A stretch of DNA of 64,000 nucleotides from Dryocosmus kuriphilus (GCA_038277395.1 CM076195.1:158629911-158693910), one strand, 5' to 3'; positions 34,837 to 45,349 are shown, counted from the first letter of the stretch. Program-made: numbers and translations. Notes: a model not told the origin generated them from the sequence alone.

Positions 34837-35044
34837 TTAACCACTTTCACTTTTCTTCTCCACTAGATTACAGAGATTGCTAATGTTCGACCCTGTTACA
34901 TGTACGTACGTTCTGCACTCAGGTAAACAAAAAATTGCGTAAAAATATTATTTTCTGTTTTTTAAGTTATTATTTTATATAGATTATAGAAATCTTACGA
35001 TATTGTAATGCACCAGCTTACAACAGTAGCTGACAAAATGGATT

Positions 35045-35452
35045 TCAAAGCATATATTGTTTTTCAATACATGTAAGTCGCATAGCATGAAAGGGATGGG
35101 TCATTCTTATTTTCGCCCTGTCATGAAGATTCTCTTCATCCTCCGATTCTAAGTATAATCTTACCCAAGGATCATGCGTAGAAATTCGAAATTTAAAGAC
35201 GTCAACAGCATTGCTTACTTGAACATCATACATTATTCCTGTTGGTACGGGCCAATATCCCATCTCATCGACCAGGAACTCCTGGCCGTCTAGAAATTTT
35301 CCTACTTTGTGGATTCCAAAATATTTTAGGCCACAGCCATGAGGAAAACTGAATCGTGACGTTGTGAATCCCCTCACCCGAATAGGAAAACCTTCTTCTC
35401 CAAAAACTAATATTTCAGATTGAATAGTTCGGTCGGCCTGCGAACTTAATTC
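35045..35452 (-). CDS. Terminal coding exon of an unidentified protein
   Basis: Open on the reverse strand from a good acceptor (TTTCCTCTTACAG, ending at about 35453) to a TGA near 35045, about 135 codons with no stop. Contains QSEILVFGEEGFPIRVRGFT, FPHGCGLKYFGIHKVGKFLD, DEMGYWPVPTGIMYDVQVSN, FRISTHDPWVRLYL and HPFHAMRLTCIEKQYML. The balanced amino-acid use, intact frame and splice site suggest a real exon, of a host gene or of a transposon gene. I do not recognise the family. A partner exon upstream (higher coordinates) was not found before the dispersed repeat at 35540. Confidence 0.5.
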   Translation of the reverse strand, partial: ELSSQADRTIQSEILVFGEEGFPIRVRGFTTSRFSFPHGCGLKYFGIHKVGKFLDGQEFLVDEMGYWPVPTGIMYDVQVSNAVDVFKFRISTHDPWVRLYLESEDEENLHDRAKIRMTHPFHAMRLTCIEKQYML

Positions 35453-35539
35453 TGTAAGAGGAAATAGAAATGGATGAATTTTACCGCATAAAATATATTT
35501 GAATTAGAACATCTACAATGTCTTTTGCCATGGAAAATA

Positions 35540-36050
35540 TTATTAAATACAAAGAAATCCAGTTTTTAGCAAAACTATGCGAGGTATGAATAAAATCTTA
35601 GGACTCAAAGTTGTTTATCTCTAAAAAGATCTACAAATTTTCTTTGTCATTTGTTTATAAGACATATAGTTTTTGTATTGGTCGAAAACAACATTATTTC
35701 TAAAAATCAAGAATTCAGCTTTCCCGTCAAAATATGCGAGATACGAAAAGATGTTAAGCAGCGGAATTGCTTACTTTAAATATAGGTCTACAAATATTCG
35801 GTATACTTTTTTCTTATCACACGTATAGTTTTTGTTTTAATCATGAAAAATGTTATTGAAAATCAAAAATTCAATTTTTCGTTGAAGCTATGCGAGATGC
35901 GAAAAAAATTTCACTAGAAAAATTATTCACCTGAAAAAACTTTATATATTTGCTTTAGTTTATTTGTTGAGAGGACTCATAGTTTTTGTTTCCAACGTGA
36001 AAAATGTTCCTAAAAATAAGAAAAATTTATTTCCATCCAAAGTGCAAAAA
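35540..36050. repeat. Dispersed repeat, second copy
   Basis: Repeated phrases CAAAACTATGCGAG, GATCTACAAATTTT, ATAGTTTTTGTTTTAATC at roughly 120-130-base spacing, matching the copies at 18990-19600 and 58080-58320. No ORF. Confidence 0.6.
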
Positions 36051-36299
36051 GAACATCACGTTTTAGTCAAACTAGAATTTTTTTGCCACACAAATGGCCG
36101 CCGGTGAACACGCGGTGCCCTGACTGACTGCTCCTCAATTACCTATGGATTACGGGTGTTTTGTTCGCTTGTTTCCACCGAATTTGTGAAGTGGATGTGT
36201 ATGGAGCTAAGATCATTACTTGAACGATATAGAATCCAAAGTTTAGAATAAAACAAGGCAACTAAGGTCGTAATAGAATTGTCTACTTCGAGTGCTGTA

Positions 36300-36499
36300 G
36301 TATCCTCTAACCGAACATCCACCCACCAAATAGGATCAGCTGACCCTCTAGGATTATTTACAGCACATTCCTGGCTGAAAACATTCGCTCACCATGTCCA
36401 ACTCAAAGTCGGCGACACTTTCCGTCGATAATGAAATGCACAGTCGCCCCTGCCCGCAATGCGGAGGTTTTCCTCGTTCGGGAACCAAATGTACCGGCT
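36300..36499 (+). pseudogene. LINE C ORF1, first part (PHD-like finger start)
   Basis: ATG at 36394 opens MSNSKSATLSVDNEMHSRPC, then PQCGGFPRSGTKCTG, where a Transib transposon interrupts at 36500. The frame resumes at 40556 after the transposon (one CGGCT copy removed) as CGTLYHEKCAIGH, completing a C-x2-C, C-x2-C, H-x2-C, C-C zinc finger of the PHD type. Such fingers occur in ORF1 of jockey/CR1-like LINEs. The upstream 36060-36390 is probably 5' UTR. The original frame was open across the junction. Confidence 0.8.
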
Positions 36500-36538
36500 C
36501 ACAGTGGGCTGAGAGACCGCCGAAAGTGGCCAAAAGTC
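36500..36538 (+). repeat. Left terminal inverted repeat of Transib, RSS-like
   Basis: Heptamer CACAGTG, then exactly 23 bases, then CCAAAAGTC. The V(D)J recombination signal is CACAGTG, 12 or 23 bases, ACAAAAACC; the nonamer-like block matches 6 of 9. The right end has the same layout. Confidence 0.85.
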
Positions 36539-37254
36539 AACTTCACAGTTATTAATGGAAGATTTATTTTTCATAATATAGATGAGTTGACGAAGCTTTT
36601 CACCAAGTATTATGATATTTTAACTAGTTCTTCTAATTCTAGAGCGTTATGAATAGAAGAAATGTTTCTTTTTTTTGTTACTATTTTTTGAAAAAAATGT
36701 TTGAAAAACTCGTTCATAATGTTACGAACCAAAATGTTACAATTATTGTTGCTCATTAGAGTGGTCATAAATAATTACTTATAGAAAGGAAATCCCAATT
36801 TTATCTTGGGTTTGAATTATCTCACTTTGTACTCATGCGTTTAAGGAATACACAGCAATAGAGAATATTTGAATCAAAAGTTCTCCGATGTTCCACCCTG
36901 TATCTAAAGTTATATAGTGCTTTTAGGTTCACTATTATGTTAACTATCAGGTTATTTGCCACCCTCTGCCACCATTAACATTTGACGAAGATATTAGTGA
37001 ATAAAGTTGAGCGTGCACAGTTGCACATGCACATAGCAATCATTGCGACTTGCGTTAGGTGAACCGAGTTTGGTAAAATTTTTTTTCTTGTTAGCGTTTG
37101 CTGTTTTGTTTATCTGTCATTTGTCATCCGACACTCGTCTATCAGAACATTAGGACCGAAAACGCATTATGTGTCAGAGTTTTATGAAGTATTGATAGTT
37201 CATTTTATTTTATATTTTGAAGAGGTTTATTGAACATATATTATAACGTTTAAT

Positions 37255-39455
37255 ATGTCGACTAGCATATTGTTCAAAAAAGAAGAATTCATAGAATTCT
37301 TTTGTGATACGCATGGAGTGGATTTCGTAAATGTGTCGGTTAATTACATTGTGAAGAAACTAGACCTTCAAATGGAAGATATACAAAATGAGAAATTGGA
37401 TAAACTGAAGGTTGCCCTCAGGGCTCTAAGAAGTAAATTTAACATTAAATGGGAAGCTTCTAAGCGAACGCAGAAAAGGTTTCGGGCAAAGAATGATGTG
37501 TGGTTAAATTCTGAATTCAAAATCGCCGATTTAAAAAATTCAGAAACTCATCTTAATGAAACCGTTTCTTTACCGGGATTTGGTAGGCCATATACTTCAT
37601 TCAAGCTGAAATCTGAAAGATCGAAGAGGAGGGATGCAGCAGCGATTAGCAATGCTAATGAGAATAATCCGCAGCGGATTTTGAGGGCATGTCGTTATGC
37701 AGCAAGGCGTTCTGGAGAAAATGACTTAGCAGCAGTCATCAAAAAGATTGAAAGTCAACAGGAAAGAGCATATAAAATAAGAAAATTATTCATGGAACCA
37801 AAGCCAGTAAAGTTAACGCCAGAAAAAACATTGTCATTCTTACTTGACCGTTCTTTATCTAAAGAGGATTACATTAGCATGCGTTTATTAGTGAAGGGAC
37901 AAGGTGCGGACGTTTTCCCACCGTATGATAGCGTTCGAATGGCTAAAGCTTCTTGCAGACCCCCAAAATCAACAATATCAATCACGGAAGATGAAGCTAA
38001 GGTTTCTTTACAGGCATTATTAGACCACACTGTTAGCAGAATTTTTGAAATACAGAAGGATGATCTGCTGCAATACGTTCAGCAGTCGGAAAGCGCTAAG
38101 GAATTAGAAACAGTGCTGATATGCTCATGGGGTTCGACGGCAGCTCTGGCCATGCGCAATACAAACAAAATTTTAAAGACACGTCTCTTAATGTTAGCGA
38201 TGAAAATTTATTCGCTACTACGCTCATCCCATTGCGTTGGTCTACGAATGATAATATACTACTATGGAACAATCAGTTATCGCAATCATCTAGATTTTGT
38301 CGACCTCTTAATCTGCAGTACGTGAAAGAGTCAGCAGATATCATCACAAGACGAAAAGCTGAAGTAGAAGACGAAATTAATGATCTGAGTGCTACTGAAA
38401 TGATGTTGAATGATACTCTCATTCGCATACACTCCAGCCTATGTTTAACCCTGATAGATGCAAAGTCTTGAGCACCATCACGAACACGAAATCCATGCAA
38501 AGTTGCCCCATCTGCCATTCAACTCCAAAGCAGTTTAATGATCTCTCTAACATAACAAAGGGCACATTTACTGCAAATCCAAATTCACTTATATACGGAA
38601 TAAGTCCACTGCATGCATGGATTCGAATGTTTGAGTTTATCTTGCATATCTCGTACAGACTGGACTTGAAAGTATGGCAGGTAAGAAGTGAGAGTGAGAA
38701 GATTGCATTTGCTAAAAGAAAGTCTTACGTACAAAACATTCTTCGCGAGAAATTGGGGATTAATGTTGACAAACCAAAGCCAGGATGTAGTGGCACTACC
38801 AATGACGGTAATACGGCCCGTAGAGCTTTTGACGATCCGAACCTACTGGCTGAATGTTTAGGATTGGATAATGAACTTCTTGGAAAAATGAAATCTATTC
38901 TTGTCGCTCTGTCTCTTCAGGTACCAGTAAATTCTACTCTGTTTGGAGATCTATGCATTTTAACCGCCAAAGTGTACGTGAAGTACTACTCTTGGTATCC
39001 CATGTCATCGACGGTCCACAAGATTCTTATCCATGGAACGGACATAATGAGAAATAGCTTGTTGCCTGTCGGAATGCTTGGTGAAGAAGCATCTGAAGCA
39101 CGCAATAAGAACTATAAACCGTACAGACGCGATCTTAGGAGAAAAAACAGCCGCTTGGTCACTTTGACTGATCTCTTCTATAGAGTCATGGATTCCTCCG
39201 ACCCAAAAATTTCAACTGCAAGCTTCAATTCGCGGCGTCAAAAAAAACAAACATTTACTACTCCCCGAGGAAGTGCAAAAGTTATTGCTACCAATTTCTT
39301 CAGAAGCAGCTGTAACATCGGATGTGGAAGATGTGGAAGAAATGGACGGCGACGAAGCCGAGGAAAACTTGTCTGGACTTCCCGAAACTTACCAGTTATT
39401 AGATGAACTCGAATTAACCGACGAAGAAGAGTTTGACGTGGACGGAGATAATTAA
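37255..39455 (+). pseudogene. Transib / RAG1-like transposase, three frameshifts
   Basis: ATG at 37255 opens a 285-codon basic N-terminal region (LRALRSKFNIKWEASKRTQK; LPGFGRPYTSFKLKSERSKR). Frameshift near 38115 leads to MGFDGSSGHAQYKQ (presumed first catalytic Asp, 38136-38138), TTLIPLRW, FCRPLNLQYVKES and LTLIDAK; a second near 38455 to CPICHSTPK (CxxC), SPLHAWIRMFEFILHISYRL, DGNTARRAF, WYPMSSTVHKILIHG, GEEASEARNKNYKPYR (presumed catalytic Glu in GEE, 39083-39088) and RRKNSRL; a third near 39275 to an acidic tail ending DEEEFDVDGDN. The order DG, CxxC, LHxxI, GNxAR, HKxLxHG, xEExxExxNK parallels the RAG1 core around D600, its zinc residues and E962 (my recollection of RAG1). A residue clearly equivalent to RAG1 D708 was not identified (LHAW where RAG1 has LHCD). 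Not functional as it stands. Confidence 0.8.
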
Positions 39456-39630
39456 TGAGAGGCAAGAGGACTCATTTCAAAAAGCACCTCGATTTGTGAG
39501 AGGTAAGGGGACTCACGTGAATTAAGCACCCCGAAACGGAGATAATTAATGAGAGGCAAGAGGACTCATTTCAAAAAGCACCTCGATTTGTGAGAGGCAA
39601 GGGGACTCACGATAATTAAGCACCCCGAAA
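39449..39630 (+). repeat. Two-copy 89-92-bp tandem repeat after the transposase
   Basis: The unit runs GATAATTAATGAGAGGCAAG through GAGGACTCATTTC, GCACCTCGATTTGTGAGAGG and AAGCACCCCGAAA. The first copy starts about 39449, the second about 39538; within each unit GAGAGGxAAGxGGACTCA recurs twice, so it is a higher-order duplication. Confidence 0.85.
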
Positions 39631-39789
39631 GAAAGAAGAGGTCTGAAGTGCACTGCAACCTCCACGTGGTAGACCTTGGATACTACAACTTTTGTAGGCT
39701 AAATGAAGGCTTTCAAACAAAAAGCTACATGTGTGAAATTTAAGTTTCTCAAAAACTCCTCACCAAAATTCATGCAAATATGTAAAAAA

Positions 39790-40500
39790 TGTTGTGATTT
39801 TAGTTCCCATATTACATTTTCGATTTTCAAATTGTAATTTGATGTCAAATTCGAAATCAGTGACCTCAGAAACCCCCTTATACCAAGTTTCATATAAATA
39901 TTTAAAATTTTATAAATTTCAGGCGCCATTTTTAGCCCGTCATTTTGAATTTATGAATTTTGACGTCAAATTAGAAATCAGCGACCTCAGAAACCCCCTT
40001 ATACCAAGTTTCATATAAATATTTAAAATTTCATAAATTTCAGGCGCTATTTTTAGTCCGTCATTTTGAATTTATGAATTTTGACGTCAAATTCGAAATC
40101 AGCGACCTCAGAAACCCCCTTATACCAAGTTTCATATAAATATTTAAAATTTTATAAATTTCAGGCGCCATTTTTAGTCCGCCATTCTGAATTTATGAAT
40201 TTTGACGTCAAATTCGAAATCAGCGACCTCAGAAACACTCTTATACCAAGTTTCATATAAATATTTAAAATTTCATAAATTTCAGGCGTTATTTTTAGTC
40301 CGTCATTTTGAATTTATGAATTTTGACGTCAAATTCGAAATCAGCGACCTCAGAAACCCCCTTATACCAAGTTTCATATAAATATTTAAAATTTTATAAA
40401 TTTCAGCGCCATTTTTAGTCCGCCATTTTGAATTTATGAATTTTGACGTCAAATTCGAAATCAGCGACCTCAGAAACACTCTTATACCAAGTTTCATATA
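39790..40500 (+). repeat. Six-copy 121-bp satellite in the Transib 3' region
   Basis: GACGTCAAATT(C/A)GAAATC starts at about 39841, 39962, 40083, 40204, 40325 and 40445, a period of 121 (last 120). Each unit continues AGCGACCTCAGAAACCCCCT, TTTCATATAAATATTTAAAA, then TTCAGGCGCCATTTTTAGTC. Copies differ by a few substitutions. Lies between the transposase stop and the right terminal repeat. Confidence 0.95.
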
Positions 40501-40516
40501 AATCCAAAAAAAAATG

Positions 40517-40555
40517 GACTTTTGGCCACTTTTGGTGGTCTCTCGGCCCACTGTG
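40517..40555 (-). repeat. Right terminal inverted repeat of Transib, RSS-like
   Basis: Read inward on the reverse strand: CACAGTG, 23 bases, CCAAAAGTC, differing from the left repeat at only about three positions. Confidence 0.85.
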
Positions 40556-40843
40556 CGGCTGTGGTACTCTCTATCACGAGAAATGTGCAATAGGACACAA
40601 AATTTCCCCACAAGGCGTTATCTCCACCTGTTGCTCATCCAGGCCCAATTCAACTACCAGCATAGAGAATGACTTAATGGAAGTAATTATGACAAAGTTG
40701 CTGGAGAATAATCTTGAAGCTACAAAGAAGGAACTGGCAAAATGTAAGAAGGGCTTTAATGCATCCATTCTCGAAATCTCCAGAAAACTAGATGTCGTCT
40801 CCGAAAGTCAACAAGCCACTGACGCTTCCGTGGCTAATATGAT
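40556..40843 (+). pseudogene. LINE C ORF1, second part
   Basis: Continues ORF1 from the Transib junction: CGTLYHEKCAIGHKISP, a CC pair closing the zinc finger, then a coiled-coil-like stretch (LMEVIMTKLLENNLEATKKE; NASILEISRKLDVVSESQQA) up to VANM, where a hAT interrupts at 40844. Skipping the hAT (and one copy of AATATGAT) continues to MVRLYNVETTLTD at 44423. No stop in this part. Confidence 0.82.
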
Positions 40844-43800
40844 CAGGCCGCTCTTCTCCACTGGGCACTCTGGACAAGTACCCAGGGCCCCGAAATCAAT
40901 GGGACCCCCTAGCTCCTGTCAGATCAAAACTTACAGTTGGAAAGATGAAAAAACCAACAATTCGACCACATTTGTACCAAAAATTGTAAACAGGGTTTTA
41001 GCAAAAATTTCTGAAATGAGAAAAACAAAAAAAGAGGAGGGAAGAAGAAAAGAGTCAACCGACCAAATCCCCTTCCTTCTTTTTATTTCCTTCATCTTTT
41101 TTTGTTTTTCCCTTCCTTTTTCTGCCAGATCACCAACCGATTCTGTCATTCGTACATGCAGCGTTGAACTTGGTTCAAATTTGCCGCTTAACGTCCTTTT
41201 AAAAATGGAAGTCGTCTTATATCAGCTTACGGATGATTTGTTCGGTTAACCTTCTTTTAAATGCGCGTGGCAAGACCATAGGTTCCTTGGATCATGTAGC
41301 CATATGTTTCAGTTATTTGGCGAATTTTTATTTTTAGCTGATTTTTGGGATGTTTGGCGTTGTGAGTTTTGACGATATATCTGCCGTAAAACACAGTTGC
41401 ACAGAATTTAACGTAAAATTAGCCAAAGAAATTCAGCAAAGACTGCGTCCGAATTTTACTGTGTTAGAGTTGATGTCAAAATTGAGCCTTCAAAATACTT
41501 TGCCTCAAGGTAAAGACTAAAGACAACATTATTTTCGATCTACAGCATATGTATCATATCTCAAGCTGATATGACGTTTTATGTTCATGTTTGATATCAG
41601 TGTAAGAAAATAATAGTTATTGAATTAAAATACAAAAAATGTCGAAACGGTTATATCCCAGTGGATTTGAAAAAAGGAAAAAAGCTGCACTTCAGAAAGA
41701 AATAATTGAAAGGTTACCAAGACTAACATCATATTTTACACCAGGAGCTTCTGTAAGTACACCGTGTAGCAATCAAATAATAAATCTTCCAAAAGATGAG
41801 TCGTGTCGACAGCAAGTTGCGGGAACTTCAGAATCTTCTTGTTCTACGCTAACTTCTAGCAATTTAGAAAAAAAGATTGAATCAGATTGTGCAGAAGGCG
41901 AGCGTCCCTATGGCGAAAACGCAACAACTTCGCTGACTTCACCTACGACTTTTACAGTTGAACAAAAACAGTTTTCCGAACCAGAAAACATTTCACATGA
42001 CCCCACCGATTATTTCCATAAAGATTTTACAGAAAAAACACGCGAAATTTGGATTCGTAAGGGACCTGAATATTTTTAAAATAAAGATTGTGACTTTTCC
42101 GAGGCATCCAGAACATATAAAGAAGCAGATAATAAACCAGTAACCAGGTATTTCAATAAAGCATTATTTAATCGTAAATTGAAGAACAATGAAAGCGTCG
42201 AAAGAAACTGGTTGCTGTATTCGCCTTCAGAAAAATCTGTATTTTGCTTTTCATGCTGCTTATTTAACCCTTTTGATATAAAATTATGCTCTTCGATTGG
42301 ATGTAATGATTGGAAGCACATTAATCACATAATTTTAATACATGAAAATAGCTCAGCACATAGGCAATCTATGATGACTTATCTGGCACGAAGTAAAGCG
42401 GTTGGTAGAGTAGATGGAGACTTGTTATTTCAACATCAAAAAGATGTGGATTACTGGAGAAATGTACTTAAACGGATTGTCGCAATTGTAAAATTTTTGG
42501 CATCGAGAGGACTTTCGTTTCGGGGTGACAATGAAACCCTTGGATCTTCCAACAATGGAAATTATTTAGGATGTGTGGAGTTATTGTATGAGTTTGATTC
42601 ATTTCTTGCAGATCACTTTAAAAAATTTGGGAATCCTGGAAAAGGAAACATTTCTTATTTATCAGCGAATATTTGTAATGAGTTTATTGACATAATGGGA
42701 AAACAGGTCCTAAAAAAAATTATAAATGAAGTTATGTTAGCAAAATATTTTTCGAGTAGCGTTCACAGCACGCCCGATCTGTCTGATGTTGACCAGCTAA
42801 CTTTTATAATTCGATACGTAAAAGACCGTGTTCCCGTTGAAAGGTTTCTGAAGTTTATACCTATCATAGAGCATAAATCTGAGTATTTAGCGGAAACCAT
42901 CTTACATTTTTTAGAGAATCATGATATTTCCATAAAAGATTGCAGAGGACAAAGCTACGACAATGCTTCAAATATGTCGGGAAAGTATAATGGTCTACAA
43001 GCCAAAATCAAGGAGAAATGTGAATTTGCTACATTTTTACCATGCGCGGGACATTCTCTAAACTTGGTAGGTGTCCATGCTACTGGATGCGTATTAGAGG
43101 CAACAAGTTACTTTCACAAGGTTCAGAAACTGTACAACTTTTTTTCGGCCTCTACCCACCGATGGAATATATTGACAGAATGTTTAGGTTCAAAAAAAGT
43201 TCTTAAAAGTCTTTCACAAACCCGATGGTCTGCGCGAGTTGATGCAGTAAGCGCTTTGCATAAAGATCAAAAACAAATTATAGAAGCTTTGATGTCTATC
43301 GCAGAGTATGCAGAGCAGCCACGAGAAACTAGGTATGAAGCCCTTGGTCTGTCCAGAAAAATGGGAAACCTAGAATTTATTATACTTCTTCAGAAAGAAA
43401 TAATAACAACGGATGTTCCAACTAATTTATTTACTTCACTTGATGATTTTATTATTAATCTTAGAGATAAATTTGATTACTTCGAATCGTCCGCCAAAGA
43501 AAAAAATCCCGAATATGATTACAAAGACCTATCTCAAAGAACAAGAAGTAAAAGCTCACGCCAGGAATTTTTTTCTGGTTCTGCGCCGTCAATCCAACTG
43601 AATGGGAGAGAGAAATTTAAAGTAGAAACCTTTCTTCCCATAATGGATACCCTGATCATGCATCTAAAACAGCTATTGAGTTCGTACAAAGACATTAATC
43701 ATCGGTTTGGTTTATTTTTTCACTTGAAAACTCTGAATTCCGAAGAGGTGAGACAAAGTTGCAAAGAATTTGCCAAAAAATATTATGAAGACCTTAACCA

Positions 43801-44422
43801 GAAAGAATTGGAAACGGAATGTCTGCATCTAACAGAATACTTGAATTTTGTTCGGTCTGGTGAGAATAAAGAAACTAATAGTATTTCAGAAATATTTGAT
43901 CTTTTGAAAGAAAAGAAACTTGAAGACACGTTTCCAAATGTAGAAATTGTATTGAGTATCTTTTTAAGTATGATGGGAACTAACTGCCGCGGGGAACGCT
44001 CCTTCTCTAAATTGAAAAGAATAAAAAATGAATTACGAAGTACAGTGCTTCAAGAAAGATTGAACAGTTTGTCGCTGATGTCCATAGAATGTGATGTGCT
44101 TAAAGACATAGACTTTGAAGAAGTGATTGATGATTTTGCTTATCTCAAAGCTAGAAGGGTACCTCTTCTGAAGAAGTAGCTTCAGTAAAAAAAGATTTTT
44201 AAGCACTAACCTGAATATAGTGAATGCTAAAAGTTATTTTTCCGCATTATATTATAATTACCTATTCATCTAATGTGACTGTCAAGAAAGAAAAATAATA
44301 GTTAAAAGATCCAGAATTTTGCTTATCTACTCTTTTTGCCTGTTCTAATAAAATCGTCACAGTAATAGGTGCCCCATGATCCTAAAATGCCCAGGGCCTC
44401 CAATACGTTAAAGACGGTCTTG
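40844..44422 (+). mobile_element. hAT transposon 3 (ZMYM1-like), complete ends, perfect 8-bp duplication
   Basis: Left end CAGGCCGCTCTTCTCCACTG, right end (reverse) CAAGACCGTCTTTAACG: a short imperfect inverted terminus, with a subterminal CCCAGGGCC palindrome at 40891 and 44389. Flanking octamers AATATGAT at 40836-40843 and 44423-44430 are identical. Removing the element and one octamer rejoins LINE C ORF1 in frame. Carries one long transposase gene, 41639-44179. Confidence 0.92.
41639..44179 (+). pseudogene. hAT transposase, zinc-finger MYM-type 1-like, single in-frame stop
   Basis: 847 codons in one frame from ATG 41639, interrupted only by TAA at 42077-42079 (EYF-stop-NKDCDF; a CAA-to-TAA change would explain it). 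N-terminal Ser/Thr-rich region; TTF-type finger with WLLYSPSEKSVFCFSCCLF, and HENSSAHRQSMMTYL; transposase core with QSYDNASNMSGKYNG, FATFLPCAGHSLNLVG, QTRWSARVDAV; C-terminal dimerisation block FLSMMGTNCRGERSFSKLKR and KNELRSTVLQERLNSL. This is the DUF4371/hAT group often annotated as ZMYM1-like in animals. The first catalytic region after FIIRYVKDRVPVERF is diverged from other hATs. The least-damaged transposase in the window, implying recent activity. Confidence 0.9.
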
Positions 44423-44975
44423 AATATGATGGTTAGATTATATAACGTTGAGACTACACTCACAGATATATAAAACACTAATGCATCAGCAGAGACCCAC
44501 GATGTCGTAGCTGAGGTACTGGAACGCCAACTAAAGGCGAAAAATATAATATTCTTCGGGAAACCTGAATCCTCGGCAACCACAGCCGAATCAAGAATTG
44601 CAGAAGATAAATCTAATCTTCAGGATATCTTCGAAAAAAAATTGAGATTTCCCTTGATGGACTAGCAATATACAGAGTGGGCAAGAAATCGGACGACAAA
44701 TGTTGACCAGTCAAAGTTATTTTCAAAGAAGGGAGTTCTGTCACTAAGTTCTTATGTCACAAATTAAATATGAGGGACCATACTCCTTTCAGGCAGATGA
44801 AAAACTAATGCAGAGTGGACTCCTTAAAAAACAGAAGATTGAGTTACTAGAACTTCAGCAAAAGGGGAAAATGGATAAAACTATCCGTTTTCTTAACGGT
44901 ATCCCAAGGATCGTTGATAACCAGTGTGGTGTTGCAATTTTTGCAACACTAAAGAATTACTAGTTTCCGCGTTAA
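44423..44975 (+). pseudogene. LINE C ORF1, third part (RNA-binding C-terminal region)
   Basis: Resumes with MMVRLYNVETTLTDI, a stop, NTNASAETHDVVAEVLERQL, KNIIFFGKPESS, IYRVGKKSDDKC, PVKVIFKEGSSV, and, after further frame changes, LRNK-like and FLNGIPRIV. The order 'coiled coil, ERQ..K.NIIxFG.PE, R.G.....RP.KV.F' is the RRM and C-terminal domain order of LINE ORF1 nucleic-acid chaperones. At least three frameshifts or stops. ORF1 ends near 44975. Confidence 0.75.
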
Positions 44976-45349
44976 AATCAAAATTTGGCACTTCCAGGGT
45001 CACACACAGGCGCTCCATGACTCGTTCCACTCAATACAATTTTATTTTGTAATATTAGGCTGATTCGTTTCTTTTTTTTGTTGTACTATTTTCTCGGAGA
45101 TGAACATCTACTGTAGGATAAAAGGGTGATCGATTTCCAAGGAGACGTCCAAGGATTTGGTTTGATGATATCCAGCCAAAGGATGATAAATATTGCTGCC
45201 AACACACCCCTGTCCCGTTGACTCTTGCTACGTCACTGGCCAGTGTCGCATCATCATGGGTCAAGAAGGATTCGCGGTCAATATCCAGCAATGCTAGTGA
45301 GACTTCTGTAACCCCGAGACCGAAATACCTAAATCAAATTATTGAGCTT

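Larger units (their letters stand above)
36500..40555 (+). mobile_element. Transib (RAG1-like) DNA transposon, complete ends
   Basis: Termini are CACAGTGGGCTGAGAGACC (left) and, inverted, CACAGTGGGCCGAGAGACC (right); the inverted repeat extends about 39 bases. Direct flanks are CGGCT on both sides (36495-36499 and 40556-40560), a 5-bp GC-rich duplication. CACAGTG ends with a 5-bp GC-rich duplication are diagnostic of Transib, the superfamily that gave rise to RAG1. The single gene (37255-39455) is a RAG1-core-like transposase, consistent with this. The element is inserted in ORF1 of LINE C. Its 3' part holds two tandem-repeat blocks. Element length is 4056 bp. Confidence 0.88.

Noticed and set aside
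39790..40500. CRISPR-like periodic repeat
   Set aside because: Units are contiguous 121-bp tandem copies without unique spacers, inside a eukaryotic transposon.
40443..41249. Single 268-codon gene
   Set aside because: The open frame runs by chance from Transib DNA through LINE ORF1 into the hAT left end; the junctions at 40556 and 40844 are defined by target duplications.
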